The notes under the pieces are model-generated. The model saw nothing but the letters and a program-made list of their open reading frames with translations. It was not told the origin of the DNA and ran no database searches. From assembly GCA_046155725.1 (NCBI GenBank), contig JBJXFT010000012.1, forward strand, positions 1 through 47,540: DNA of 47,540 nt. Reading direction: 5' to 3'. Shown in pieces: positions 34,134-41,151 of this stretch (the first letter of the stretch is position 1; each line of letters starts with the position of its first letter). The translations under genes and the position numbers were made by a program. The DNA is from M3007 sp046155725 (GTDB taxonomy: Bacteria > Bacteroidota > Bacteroidia > Chitinophagales > Saprospiraceae).

Positions 34134-34697
34134 ATGGCACAATCCGAATTGCTCGACCGACTCGAATCCGACCTGACCGACCTTTTGAAACAGGTGCGCG
34201 CTCAATTTTCTGACCAACCCCTCGAGGTGCTGCTCCTGCACCCTGCGCCTGAAAAATGGAATGCGCTGGAATGTTTTGCGCACCTCAATGCTCAGTTCGA
34301 CTACTACCTGCCCTGCATCGAACGGGCCATCCATAAATCAAAAGCCCGCAAATGGCTGGCTGCCGCCCACGAAAGGCAATCCAATTGGTTTGGCCGCCGA
34401 GCCATCCGTGCGGCCGACCCTGCCCGCATGGCAGAAAAAGCGCACCGCAGCCCAAAACGCATTGACCCTTTCAAATTGCTAAAAACCAGAGAAAATGAAG
34501 TGAAAGTGTTCCTCATCAACATCGAGGTGCTGCTGCGCTTCCTTCGCCAAGCCCGCGAAGTGGACATCAACCGGCCCACCATAAAGCCGATGCGCTGGCA
34601 TATTTTTTCTTTCCTTCTGGGCGATTTGCTCGAATATCTTGTGCTCCATGCCCAACGCCACGTGCTGCAAGCAAGCGGTAATTCCCAATCGAATTAA
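34134..34697 (+). CDS. DinB superfamily protein
   Basis: 187 residues, cytoplasmic four-helix bundle of the DinB/YfiT type. Visible features: LLHPAPEKWNALECFAHLNAQFDYYLPCIERAI, where the His is the first metal ligand, and a C-terminal LGDLLEYLVLHAQRHVLQA giving the other His ligands. Family members bind Zn/Ni and act in thiol metabolism or stress, but most are uncharacterised. ATG at 34134 is used; the frame extends upstream through a repeat. The last residues (GNSQSN) and the stop are encoded by the family-H repeat. Confidence 0.85.
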   Translation: MAQSELLDRLESDLTDLLKQVRAQFSDQPLEVLLLHPAPEKWNALECFAHLNAQFDYYLPCIERAIHKSKARKWLAAAHERQSNWFGRRAIRAADPARMAEKAHRSPKRIDPFKLLKTRENEVKVFLINIEVLLRFLRQAREVDINRPTIKPMRWHIFSFLLGDLLEYLVLHAQRHVLQASGNSQSN

Positions 34698-34740
34698 TCG
34701 GATTCACTCTTCAGAAATCGAATCATTCGACTATAACTCA
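34684..34740. repeat. Family-H repeat filling the DinB/Nudix convergent gap
   Basis: CCAATCGAATTAATCGG, TCTTCAGAAATCGAATCATT, diverged copy of the 41-bp arm. It covers the DinB stop (34695-34697) and ends against the Nudix stop (34738-34740), so it is the whole convergent spacer. Confidence 0.85.
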
Positions 34741-35202
34741 CCCATCATTGTGCCGCCCCAAATACACCACTTCCCCCTCGACTTCCAAAGCTTGCCAAAA
34801 AACCGGTTTGCCCAAGGTGCGGCTCATCGGCTCCTCCGAAGCGTGGATTTTTGCAGTGTGCCACCAAGCCACGCCGTGGATGTTGTCGTCATCCATCGTG
34901 TTGTTCAGGTGGATGTTGTCGGGGTTTTCGTCTTCTGCCAACCGGCACTCGATGACGAGCGTGAGGGCAAACACATCGGGGCTGAGGTATTCGCTCACGA
35001 AACGGAGTCGTTGGGCGGCCACCCTTAGCCCCGTTTCTTCCCACACCTCGCGCTGCACGCCTTCAAAGATGTTTGCGTCGGTAGGTTCCAAACGCCCGCC
35101 GGGAAGGCTCCAACTGCGCACTCCGTGGCGGTTTTGCTGTTGAACGAGTAAAAGTTCGTCGCCTCGGCGCACAAGGCCAGCGACTCTGATGCGGTGTGTC
35201 AT
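34738..35202 (-). CDS. Nudix hydrolase
   Basis: 154 residues. Hydrolyses a nucleoside-diphosphate-linked compound, exact one unknown. Nudix region: LPGGRLEPTDANIFEGVQREVWEETGL. The spacing between the acidic residue and the REVWEETG core is one residue longer than in the consensus and the acid is Asp, while REVWEETG itself is intact. ATG at 35202 starts MTHRIRVAGLVRRGDELLLV, a normal first strand. The longer upstream frame runs over a TGATGAAG repeat (35204-35240) and the SUI1 gene and is not real. Confidence 0.9.
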   Translation of the reverse strand: MTHRIRVAGLVRRGDELLLVQQQNRHGVRSWSLPGGRLEPTDANIFEGVQREVWEETGLRVAAQRLRFVSEYLSPDVFALTLVIECRLAEDENPDNIHLNNTMDDDNIHGVAWWHTAKIHASEEPMSRTLGKPVFWQALEVEGEVVYLGRHNDG

Positions 35203-35203
35203 G

Positions 35204-35240
35204 GGTATGAAGTGATGAAGAGATGGAGTGATGAAGTGAT
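35204..35240. repeat. AGTGATGAAG word repeat
   Basis: Four imperfect tandem words directly upstream of the Nudix start codon, between the divergent Nudix and SUI1 genes. Confidence 0.6.
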
Positions 35241-35288
35241 TTTTGCTGCGCCAAAGTTCTTTTTTCCCAAAAAGGTTTCTTGTCAAAT

Positions 35289-35296
35289 TACTTTTG
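35289..35296 (+). promoter_or_regulatory. -7 box (TACTTTTG) of the SUI1 gene
   Basis: Perfect TAnnTTTG, 21 bp upstream of the ATG. No TTTG at the usual -33 distance. Confidence 0.45.
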
Positions 35297-35317
35297 AGCC
35301 GCATTCGGAACAATAAG

Positions 35318-35674
35318 ATGAGCAAAAATAAAAACTTCAACTCCCTTTCTGGCCTCGGCGGGCTTGTTTTTTCCACTGACCCTGATTTCAAAATCGAGCA
35401 GGAAGAAACGCCCGCAGAAGCAGCGCAGGCGGCAAAACAAACCCTCCGCATCTGGCTGGAGCGCGGCCGGGGCGGCAAGGAGGCTACGGTAGTCAAAGGG
35501 TTTTCTGGCTCTGAAGATGGCCTCGAAGCGCTCGCCAAATTGCTCAAAAACAAGTGCGCCGCCGGAGGCAGTGCCAAGGACGGCATCATCATCGTGCAGG
35601 GCGACCACCGCGACAAGGTGCTGAAACTGCTGCTGGAATTGGGGTACAAGAACACGAAGAAGGCGGGGGGATAA
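35318..35674 (+). CDS. SUI1/eIF1-family translation initiation factor
   Basis: 118 residues, YciH-type. N-terminal flexible part (MSKNKNFNSLSGLGGLVFST), then the SUI1 fold: TLRIWLERGRGGKEATVVKGFSG and KDGIIIVQGDHRDKVLKLLLELGYKNTK. Bacterial SUI1 proteins bind the small ribosomal subunit and influence start selection; they are common in Bacteroidota, where Shine-Dalgarno use is weak. ATG at 35318 is used; upstream in-frame codons lie ahead of the -7 box. Confidence 0.92.
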   Translation: MSKNKNFNSLSGLGGLVFSTDPDFKIEQEETPAEAAQAAKQTLRIWLERGRGGKEATVVKGFSGSEDGLEALAKLLKNKCAAGGSAKDGIIIVQGDHRDKVLKLLLELGYKNTKKAGG

Positions 35675-35694
35675 GCATTCAAAAACGCTGTCCC

Positions 35695-35730
35695 GGCGCT
35701 TACGGAGCGCGCCGACCATTTTTGTTTTTT
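35695..35730 (+). terminator. Possible intrinsic terminator after SUI1 gene
   Basis: GGCGCT pairs with AGCGC-G-CC across a TACGG loop with one bulge, followed at 35719 by a T-rich run (TTTTTGTTTTTT). Located 20 bp after the SUI1 stop. Confidence 0.5.
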
Positions 35731-35760
35731 AAAAGGAAACCCCGGTTGAGCGGACTTTTA

Positions 35761-35768
35761 TAGTTTTG
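35761..35768 (+). promoter_or_regulatory. Putative -7 box (TAGTTTTG) of the DUF2723 gene
   Basis: Perfect TAnnTTTG match but 173 bp upstream of the ATG, so a long leader would follow, containing the inverted repeat at 35791-35884. Confidence 0.35.
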
Positions 35769-35790
35769 CGCGGTCTTTGCGGGAGGGAGC

Positions 35791-35884
35791 GCGGGGTTTA
35801 GCCCGCTTAAATAAAAACGGACTTCAAGATTGGTTTTCATTGAAATGGCTTTTTAAGAATTTGCTTCAAGCGGGCTGACCCCCG
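35791..35884. repeat. Inverted repeat GCGGGGTTTAGCCCGCTTAA
   Basis: Left arm 35791-35810 and right arm about 35865-35884 (TTCAAGCGGGCTGACCCCCG) are imperfect reverse complements around ~54 bp. Lies in the leader of the DUF2723 gene. No gene is seen in the 267-bp gap. Confidence 0.75.
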
Positions 35885-35941
35885 CCCCACTCGCCCTCTC
35901 CCCCACCCCACCCGCCCATCTTTTTCACACACAACTTAAGC

Positions 35942-38900
35942 ATGAATTTTTCCTTCAAAACGCTCAACAACCTCGCTGGTTGGATCACTTTTGGCATTGC
36001 AGTAGTAGTGCTCGGCTTGGCTGCCGAACCGACTGGCAGCCTCTGGGACTGTGGCGAATTTATCGCCGGCGCATACAAACTTCAAGTGGTGCACCCGCCC
36101 GGCGCACCCATTTTCCTGCTTGTTGGCCGCTTGTTCGCTTGGGTGGGCAGTATGTTTTCGAGCGACCCTGCCAACATCGCCTATTCGGTCAATTTGCTTT
36201 CGGCTGTTTGCACGGCTTTTACCGCGCTGTTCGTGTGCTGGAGCACCACCATTCTCGCGCGGCTGATCCTGGTGGGGCGCGATGGCGAGCCGATTGGCGG
36301 CCAAGCCATTGCCGCCGTGGGCGCAGGTGTGGTGGCTGGGCTTTGCACGGCATTCACCTCCTCCATTTGGTTTTCGGCGGTGGAAGGCGAGGTGTACGCC
36401 ATGTCCACTTTCTTCACGGCCATGACGCTGTGGGCTACGCTGAAATGGTACAACCTGCCCGACACGGCGGATGCCGACCGCTGGTTAGTGTTTGCGTTTT
36501 TCTCGACGGCGCTTTCCATCGGGGTTCACTTGCTGAGCATTTTGACTTTCCCCGCGCTGGCGATGCTCTACTATTTCAAAAAGTCGAAAAAGCCGACGGT
36601 GATTGGCACTTTGATAGCCGCTCTTGTGGGGATGGCGTTCATTATTGCCATTCAAAAAATAATCATCGCGGGCATCCCGACGCTGTGGGCGTTTTTTGAC
36701 AAGCTGATGGTGAACACTTTTGGGATGCCGTTTTATTCTGGCATTATCCCGGTGCTGTTGATTTTTAGCGGGGCGATATGGTTCGCCCTCCGGCTGGCGC
36801 AGCGCACGCGCAATGGCCTTTTGCAGCGCGTGGTAGTGGCTTTGGGCGTGGTGGTGCTGGCCTATTTTTCATACGGAATGGTAATCATCCGCGCCAACGC
36901 GAACACGCCAATCAACATGAACGACCCCTCCGACCCGATGCGCTTGCTCCCCTACCTCAACCGTGAGCAATATGGCGAACGCCCGCTCATTCGCGGGCCG
37001 CACTTCGACGGGCAGCCAACGGGGGTCAATTCGGAAGAACGCTATGGCCGGGTGGGCGACCGCTATGCCATTGTGGACGAAAAGGTGGATTATGAATATT
37101 CTTCGGGCGACAAGACGCTGTTCCCGCGCTTGGGCGATTACTCGCAGGGCCGACCTGCGCTCTATCGGAAATGGATTGAAAAGCCTTCGGGCGAGCCAAC
37201 TTTCGCCGACAACGTAGAGTTTTTCTGGAAATACCAACTTGGCTGGATGTACGGGCGCTATTTCATGTGGAATTTTTCTGGCCGACAAAACGGCGATCAG
37301 GGCTATTATTCTTGGGACCCCACGGCGGGGAACTGGATCACGGGCTTCGACGCGATTGACGAGGGCCGCATCGGAAACCAAGCCGAACTGCCCGATTTTC
37401 AGAAGTACAACCAAGGCCGGAACAAGTATTACCTCATACCGTTCCTGCTCGGCCTGCTGGGTATGTTCTTCCATTATTTCCGCTCCAAAAACAATTTGCA
37501 GGAGACGAAAAATGGATTGGTGACCGCTGGCGTCGTCATAGGCTTGCTCAGCATTGTGTTCAGATTTGCCTTCAACATCCTTGAGGTGGATGCGTACCCG
37601 CTTACCGTGGGCTTGGCGGGCATTGCTTTCTTGTTGTTTTTTGCGGATGCGATAAAGCGCTCTCCAGATTTTGCCGCCGTGCTGGTTTTGTTCGTCATCA
37701 CGGGCATCGGCATTATCGTGTATTCCAACCAGCCGCCCAACGAGCCCCGCGAGCGCGACTATGTGCTGGCCGGTTCTTTCTTTACCTTTTGTATTTGGAT
37801 CGGCCTGAGCGTGGTGGCCTTGTGGGATATGCTGAGCAAAAGCCTGAAAGGCGCGGCTGCGCCTGTGGCCATAGCGCTCGCGCTTTCCGCGCCTTTGCTG
37901 ATGCTGACGCAAAACTGGGACGACCACAGCCGCGCCCACCACTTCGCCAGCCGCGACTACGCGAGCAATTTCCTCAATTCCTGTGCGCCAAACGCCCTCA
38001 TTTTCACCTACGGCGACAACGACACTTACCCGCTTTGGTACTGCCAAGAGGTGGAAAAAATCCGAACGGACGTGCGGGTGGTAAACCTCTCGCTCATCGC
38101 TGTGGACTGGTACATTGACCAACTCCGCCGGAAAATAAACGACTCTCCTGCTGTAGAAATGAGCATTCCGCGCGAGCAGTTGCGCGGTTTCAAGCGCGTT
38201 CAGATTCCCTACTTCGCCCCGCGCGGCGAACAGGAACAAGACATAAGACAGGTGCTGAAATTCCTGGCCGAAGAACACAAACAGGAATCAGGCGGCGGGC
38301 GGGCTTTCGACACTTACCTGCCCACGCGCAAGATGTCCATCCCGGTCAACAAGCAATGGTTCATTGACAATAATACGGTTTCTGCTGCGGATTCTACCTT
38401 GATAGACACGCTGCGCGTGGACATCGGCAGGGATAAAAAGTACATCATCAAAGACGAGTTGGCAATCCTCGACATCATCGCCTCCAACATCGGGAAACGC
38501 CCCATTTACTGGGCGGTGACTTGCCGGGAAGACAAATTGATGGGCTTTGAGGATTACCTCCAACTGGAGGGCCTCGGCCTCCAACTCGTTCCGAAAAAAG
38601 TGAAAAGCGCGATGGATGCTTACGGCATCATCGGCTCTGGCGGCGTGAACAGCGAGCAGATGTACCAGAACATTATGGAAAAATGGAAGTGGGGCAACTT
38701 TGACAAGGAGCGTGCTTTCGTAGACCGTTCGTATATGCCAAGCCTCCAGACCATGCGCGTCAGCATTATCCGCCTTGCCCGCCAATTGGTGGTGGAAGGC
38801 AAAAAAGACAAGGCAATTGCCTTGGTTGACAAGTATTTTGAAGTGTTCCCGCAGATGAACTTTCAGTACGACCAGTTCACGGCTTTCATGGCCGATATCT

Positions 38901-39172
38901 ACTCCCTCTGTGGGGCAAAGGACAAAGCGGCTGCCAAAATCCGCGACATAGCGGCGCAATTGGAGCAGCAGTTCCGTTTCTACGAATCCTTGGATGCTGG
39001 CTTCAAAAAAGGCTACAAACAAGACCAGGACTACGCCATGTCAACGGTGCAAAACCTCATAAAGATGGCTTCTACCCTGGAAGACGAAGCGCTTCTCAAA
39101 GAACTCGAGGCAAAGTTCCTGCCCTATATGCCCAGCATGCCGCCGAAAGGAATGCCGGGACTGCCGAATTAG
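35942..39172 (+). CDS. DUF2723 (TMEM260-like) polytopic membrane protein
   Basis: 1076 residues. The N-terminal half has about a dozen TM helices. The first periplasmic loop carries GSLWDCGEFIAGAYKLQVVHPPGAP, the D-x-G-E motif of DUF2723, a GT-C fold family whose eukaryotic relative TMEM260 is a protein O-mannosyltransferase. A bacterial role in protein O-glycosylation is therefore likely but not shown. The middle has SNQPPNEPRERDYVLAGSF and a second set of helices. The soluble C-terminal ~400 residues include YGDNDTYPLWYCQEVE and TPR-like helices at the end (KKDKAIALVDKYFEVFP). ATG at 35942 is normal. Confidence 0.92.
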   Translation: MNFSFKTLNNLAGWITFGIAVVVLGLAAEPTGSLWDCGEFIAGAYKLQVVHPPGAPIFLLVGRLFAWVGSMFSSDPANIAYSVNLLSAVCTAFTALFVCWSTTILARLILVGRDGEPIGGQAIAAVGAGVVAGLCTAFTSSIWFSAVEGEVYAMSTFFTAMTLWATLKWYNLPDTADADRWLVFAFFSTALSIGVHLLSILTFPALAMLYYFKKSKKPTVIGTLIAALVGMAFIIAIQKIIIAGIPTLWAFFDKLMVNTFGMPFYSGIIPVLLIFSGAIWFALRLAQRTRNGLLQRVVVALGVVVLAYFSYGMVIIRANANTPINMNDPSDPMRLLPYLNREQYGERPLIRGPHFDGQPTGVNSEERYGRVGDRYAIVDEKVDYEYSSGDKTLFPRLGDYSQGRPALYRKWIEKPSGEPTFADNVEFFWKYQLGWMYGRYFMWNFSGRQNGDQGYYSWDPTAGNWITGFDAIDEGRIGNQAELPDFQKYNQGRNKYYLIPFLLGLLGMFFHYFRSKNNLQETKNGLVTAGVVIGLLSIVFRFAFNILEVDAYPLTVGLAGIAFLLFFADAIKRSPDFAAVLVLFVITGIGIIVYSNQPPNEPRERDYVLAGSFFTFCIWIGLSVVALWDMLSKSLKGAAAPVAIALALSAPLLMLTQNWDDHSRAHHFASRDYASNFLNSCAPNALIFTYGDNDTYPLWYCQEVEKIRTDVRVVNLSLIAVDWYIDQLRRKINDSPAVEMSIPREQLRGFKRVQIPYFAPRGEQEQDIRQVLKFLAEEHKQESGGGRAFDTYLPTRKMSIPVNKQWFIDNNTVSAADSTLIDTLRVDIGRDKKYIIKDELAILDIIASNIGKRPIYWAVTCREDKLMGFEDYLQLEGLGLQLVPKKVKSAMDAYGIIGSGGVNSEQMYQNIMEKWKWGNFDKERAFVDRSYMPSLQTMRVSIIRLARQLVVEGKKDKAIALVDKYFEVFPQMNFQYDQFTAFMADIYSLCGAKDKAAAKIRDIAAQLEQQFRFYESLDAGFKKGYKQDQDYAMSTVQNLIKMASTLEDEALLKELEAKFLPYMPSMPPKGMPGLPN

Positions 39173-39450
39173 AGGTGTGAGAGAAGTGAGAGGGTGAGAG
39201 GGTGAGAGGGTGAGAGGGTGAGAGGGTGAGAGAAAGTGAGAGGGGTTGATTCTAAACCATCTAAACCCCTCTCACTTTCTCTCACCCCTCTCACTTTCTC
39301 TCACAGCTCTCACAGCTCTCACCCTCTCAAGTGACTCTCACCCTCTCACGACTCTCACGACTCTCACGACTCTCACGACTCTCACGACTCTCACGACTCT
39401 CACGACTCTCACGACTCTCACATTTCTCACCCCTCTCACCCCCCTCACTC
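39173..39450. repeat. CTCTCAC/GTGAGAG word repeat block (family G)
   Basis: Starts at the DUF2723 stop. Left part: seven GAGAGGGTG-type words; centre 39250-39267 carries TCTAAACCATCTAAACC, the word of the family at 42770-42873; right part: CTCTCAC words, including eight tandem GACTCTCAC units (about 39343-39421). The left and right halves are reverse complements in word content. It ends 1 bp before the OsmC ATG. No spacers of CRISPR type. Confidence 0.92.
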
Positions 39451-39894
39451 ATGGCTCACTTTCAACGCACAGCATCCGCCGCATGGCGCGGCACAGGAGC
39501 AGATGGCTCCGGCACCTTGAACGGCCCATCGGGCGTGCTCGACGGCACTCCCTACTCTTCCGCCAAACGCTTCCAAAACGAAGACGGCAAGGCTGGCACC
39601 AATCCCGAAGAACTCATCGCAGCAGCACACGCGGGCTGCTACATCATGGCGCTCAGTTTCCAACTTTCTGGCGCAGGGTTTCCGCCCACGGAACTCCGCT
39701 GCTCGGCCACTATCAATATGGAAAAAGGCGACAGTGGCTGGGCGTTCGAGAAGATCACGCTACGCCTCGAGGCTGAGGTGCCGGGCATCGGCGCAGAAAA
39801 ATTCCAAGAGTTGGCAACGGCCGCGAAAGGCGGCTGCCCGGTCAGCAAAGCACTTTCTGCCGTGCCCATTGAGTTGGAGGCGAAATTGGTTTGA
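39451..39894 (+). CDS. OsmC family peroxiredoxin-like protein
   Basis: 147 residues, cytoplasmic. OsmC/Ohr-type fold that reduces organic hydroperoxides via two cysteines: Cys63 in AAAHAGCYIMALS and Cys129 in AAKGGCPVSKAL. The pattern TNPEELIAAAHAGC and the N-terminal TASAAWRGTGADGSGTL fit the OsmC subgroup. ATG at 39451 directly follows the CTCTCAC repeat; the longer frame would translate the repeat (poly-LSR) and is rejected. Confidence 0.93.
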   Translation: MAHFQRTASAAWRGTGADGSGTLNGPSGVLDGTPYSSAKRFQNEDGKAGTNPEELIAAAHAGCYIMALSFQLSGAGFPPTELRCSATINMEKGDSGWAFEKITLRLEAEVPGIGAEKFQELATAAKGGCPVSKALSAVPIELEAKLV

Positions 39895-39914
39895 GCGTAC
39901 CCCGTTCAAATTCT

Positions 39915-40024
39915 TTTTTGAAAACACGAAGGGACTAAGAGACACTAGGAGATAGCCATTGAAGCTAAAATCCTTCGTGTTTCTTAGTCCCTTGTAGTCC
40001 ACACAGCACCTTAGTGTTTTCAAA
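39915..40024. repeat. CACTAAGG-type inverted repeat (family D, copy 2)
   Basis: AACACGAAGGGACTAAGAGACACT on the left, with ATCCTTCGTGTTTCTTAGTC and CTTAGTGTTTTC on the right, so diverged relative to 16531-16681. Fills the convergent interval between OsmC and the FecR-like gene. Confidence 0.8.
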
Positions 40025-40029
40025 TTAAA

Positions 40030-41115
40030 TCACGGTGTATTAACCTGCGCAGCCTTTTGGGCCAAGCGGTCGAACCCTTGCCGCATCCAAAAAGCAGCGT
40101 GCATCATGCGCACCATATTGTCCGGCTGCTTTTGTTGCAGCACCGCGTACTTCTGTTGGGCGGCGTAGAACCATTTTCCATCTTCCAACGCGATTGCCTC
40201 GGCCAGCCCTCGCAGCGCACGGCTCTTGCTTGATTTGGCTATGTTGGATGTGCTGGCATTGCTCAAGGCTGCGGCCAACTCCTCTTTGCTGCCGATAGTG
40301 AATACCATTTCAGGAGAAGCCATTGGCTTGCTTCCAGTTGTGGTCACTTTCCAATGGTATTTGCCGCCTATGGTGGGTTTCATATCCCGAAGATTCACCC
40401 TCGCAAAAGTGTCGCGCACTTCTGCCATGTGGACCATCTTGTTGCGCTCGTCCAAAATGATGAGATGATAAGTGTTGGTACCGGCGGGTTTTGACCAAGA
40501 AAACATAGTCATGTCTGCGCTTACCTTGCTATGGGGCATGATGGGCGTGATGTTGGTGCCCTTGCCTCCCCATCCGTCGCCACCCTTCCTCGGGTCGCTC
40601 ACACCAGCGCCATAGCCGTCGCCACCCTTTCTTGGGTCGCTCACGCCACTGAGCCAGCCGTCGCCGCCTTTCCTCGGGTCGCTCACGCCAGCGCCCCAGC
40701 CGTCGCCGCCTTTTCTTGGGTCGGAAACGGCGTTGCTCCATCCATCTCCCCGGTGCTTGGCGACGGCTACCATTTCTACGGCAGCCATCATAAAGTTGCC
40801 AAGATCGTTGTCCATATCCAGGCTGTGTCTGTCTGTTGCTGCGCCACAAATGCTATCCAGTGTGAGAGTCTGGTTGCCTTTTACTTTTTGGAACTGCCCG
40901 TTGCAGTACACGACCGCTGTGGAGCCTTTGGCGAGCTGGAGTTGCCCGGTTTTTTTTACCACAGCCCCGGATTGAAGTTCCATGGCTGCGGTTTCCTTCT
41001 GTGGGATAAGCGCGACTTTCCCTGTGATGTTGGCGATGAGCGCCGTTTTTTGTTCTTGCGCTTGGAGCGAGGCTGCCAATAAGAAAATGGCATAGAAGAG
41101 CAATTGTTTTTTCAT
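40030..41115 (-). CDS. Secreted FecR-like protein with 14-residue DPRKGGDGW repeats
   Basis: 361 residues. Signal peptide (MKKQLLFYAIFLLAASLQAQ). Residues about 25-95 resemble a FecR domain (IANITGKVALIPQKETAAMELQSGAVVKKTGQLQLAKGSTAVVYCNG). Residues about 124-185 hold four full copies of a 14-residue unit, GGDGWxxxVSDPRK, plus a fifth partial one. The C-terminal part has a beta section (HLIILDERNKMVHMAEVRDTFARVNL) and TPR-like helices (WFYAAQQKYAVLQQKQPDNMVRMM). The same FecR, beta and helix order is found in the protein at 42872-43819, so they are paralogues. Last gene of the CHASE2 operon; function unknown. Confidence 0.85.
   Translation of the reverse strand: MKKQLLFYAIFLLAASLQAQEQKTALIANITGKVALIPQKETAAMELQSGAVVKKTGQLQLAKGSTAVVYCNGQFQKVKGNQTLTLDSICGAATDRHSLDMDNDLGNFMMAAVEMVAVAKHRGDGWSNAVSDPRKGGDGWGAGVSDPRKGGDGWLSGVSDPRKGGDGYGAGVSDPRKGGDGWGGKGTNITPIMPHSKVSADMTMFSWSKPAGTNTYHLIILDERNKMVHMAEVRDTFARVNLRDMKPTIGGKYHWKVTTTGSKPMASPEMVFTIGSKEELAAALSNASTSNIAKSSKSRALRGLAEAIALEDGKWFYAAQQKYAVLQQKQPDNMVRMMHAAFWMRQGFDRLAQKAAQVNTP
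40560..40748 (-). repeat. Tandem 42-bp coding repeat (14 residues)
   Basis: Four complete 42-bp units and a partial one, each encoding a variant of GGDGWGAGVSDPRK. Variable residues are two to three positions after the Trp; the DPRKGGDG part is invariant. Confidence 0.9.
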
Positions 41116-41151
41116 AATGAACTTGAATTTTATTGATTTCGAGATAGAAAA

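Noticed and set aside
39343..39421. Possible CRISPR array (eight GACTCTCAC units)
   Set aside because: Units are 9 bp and directly adjacent with no spacers; no cas genes nearby.
39246..39776. Frame encoding LTTLTTLTT and LSRLSR tracts
   Set aside because: Translation of the CTCTCAC repeat; the true OsmC frame begins at 39451.
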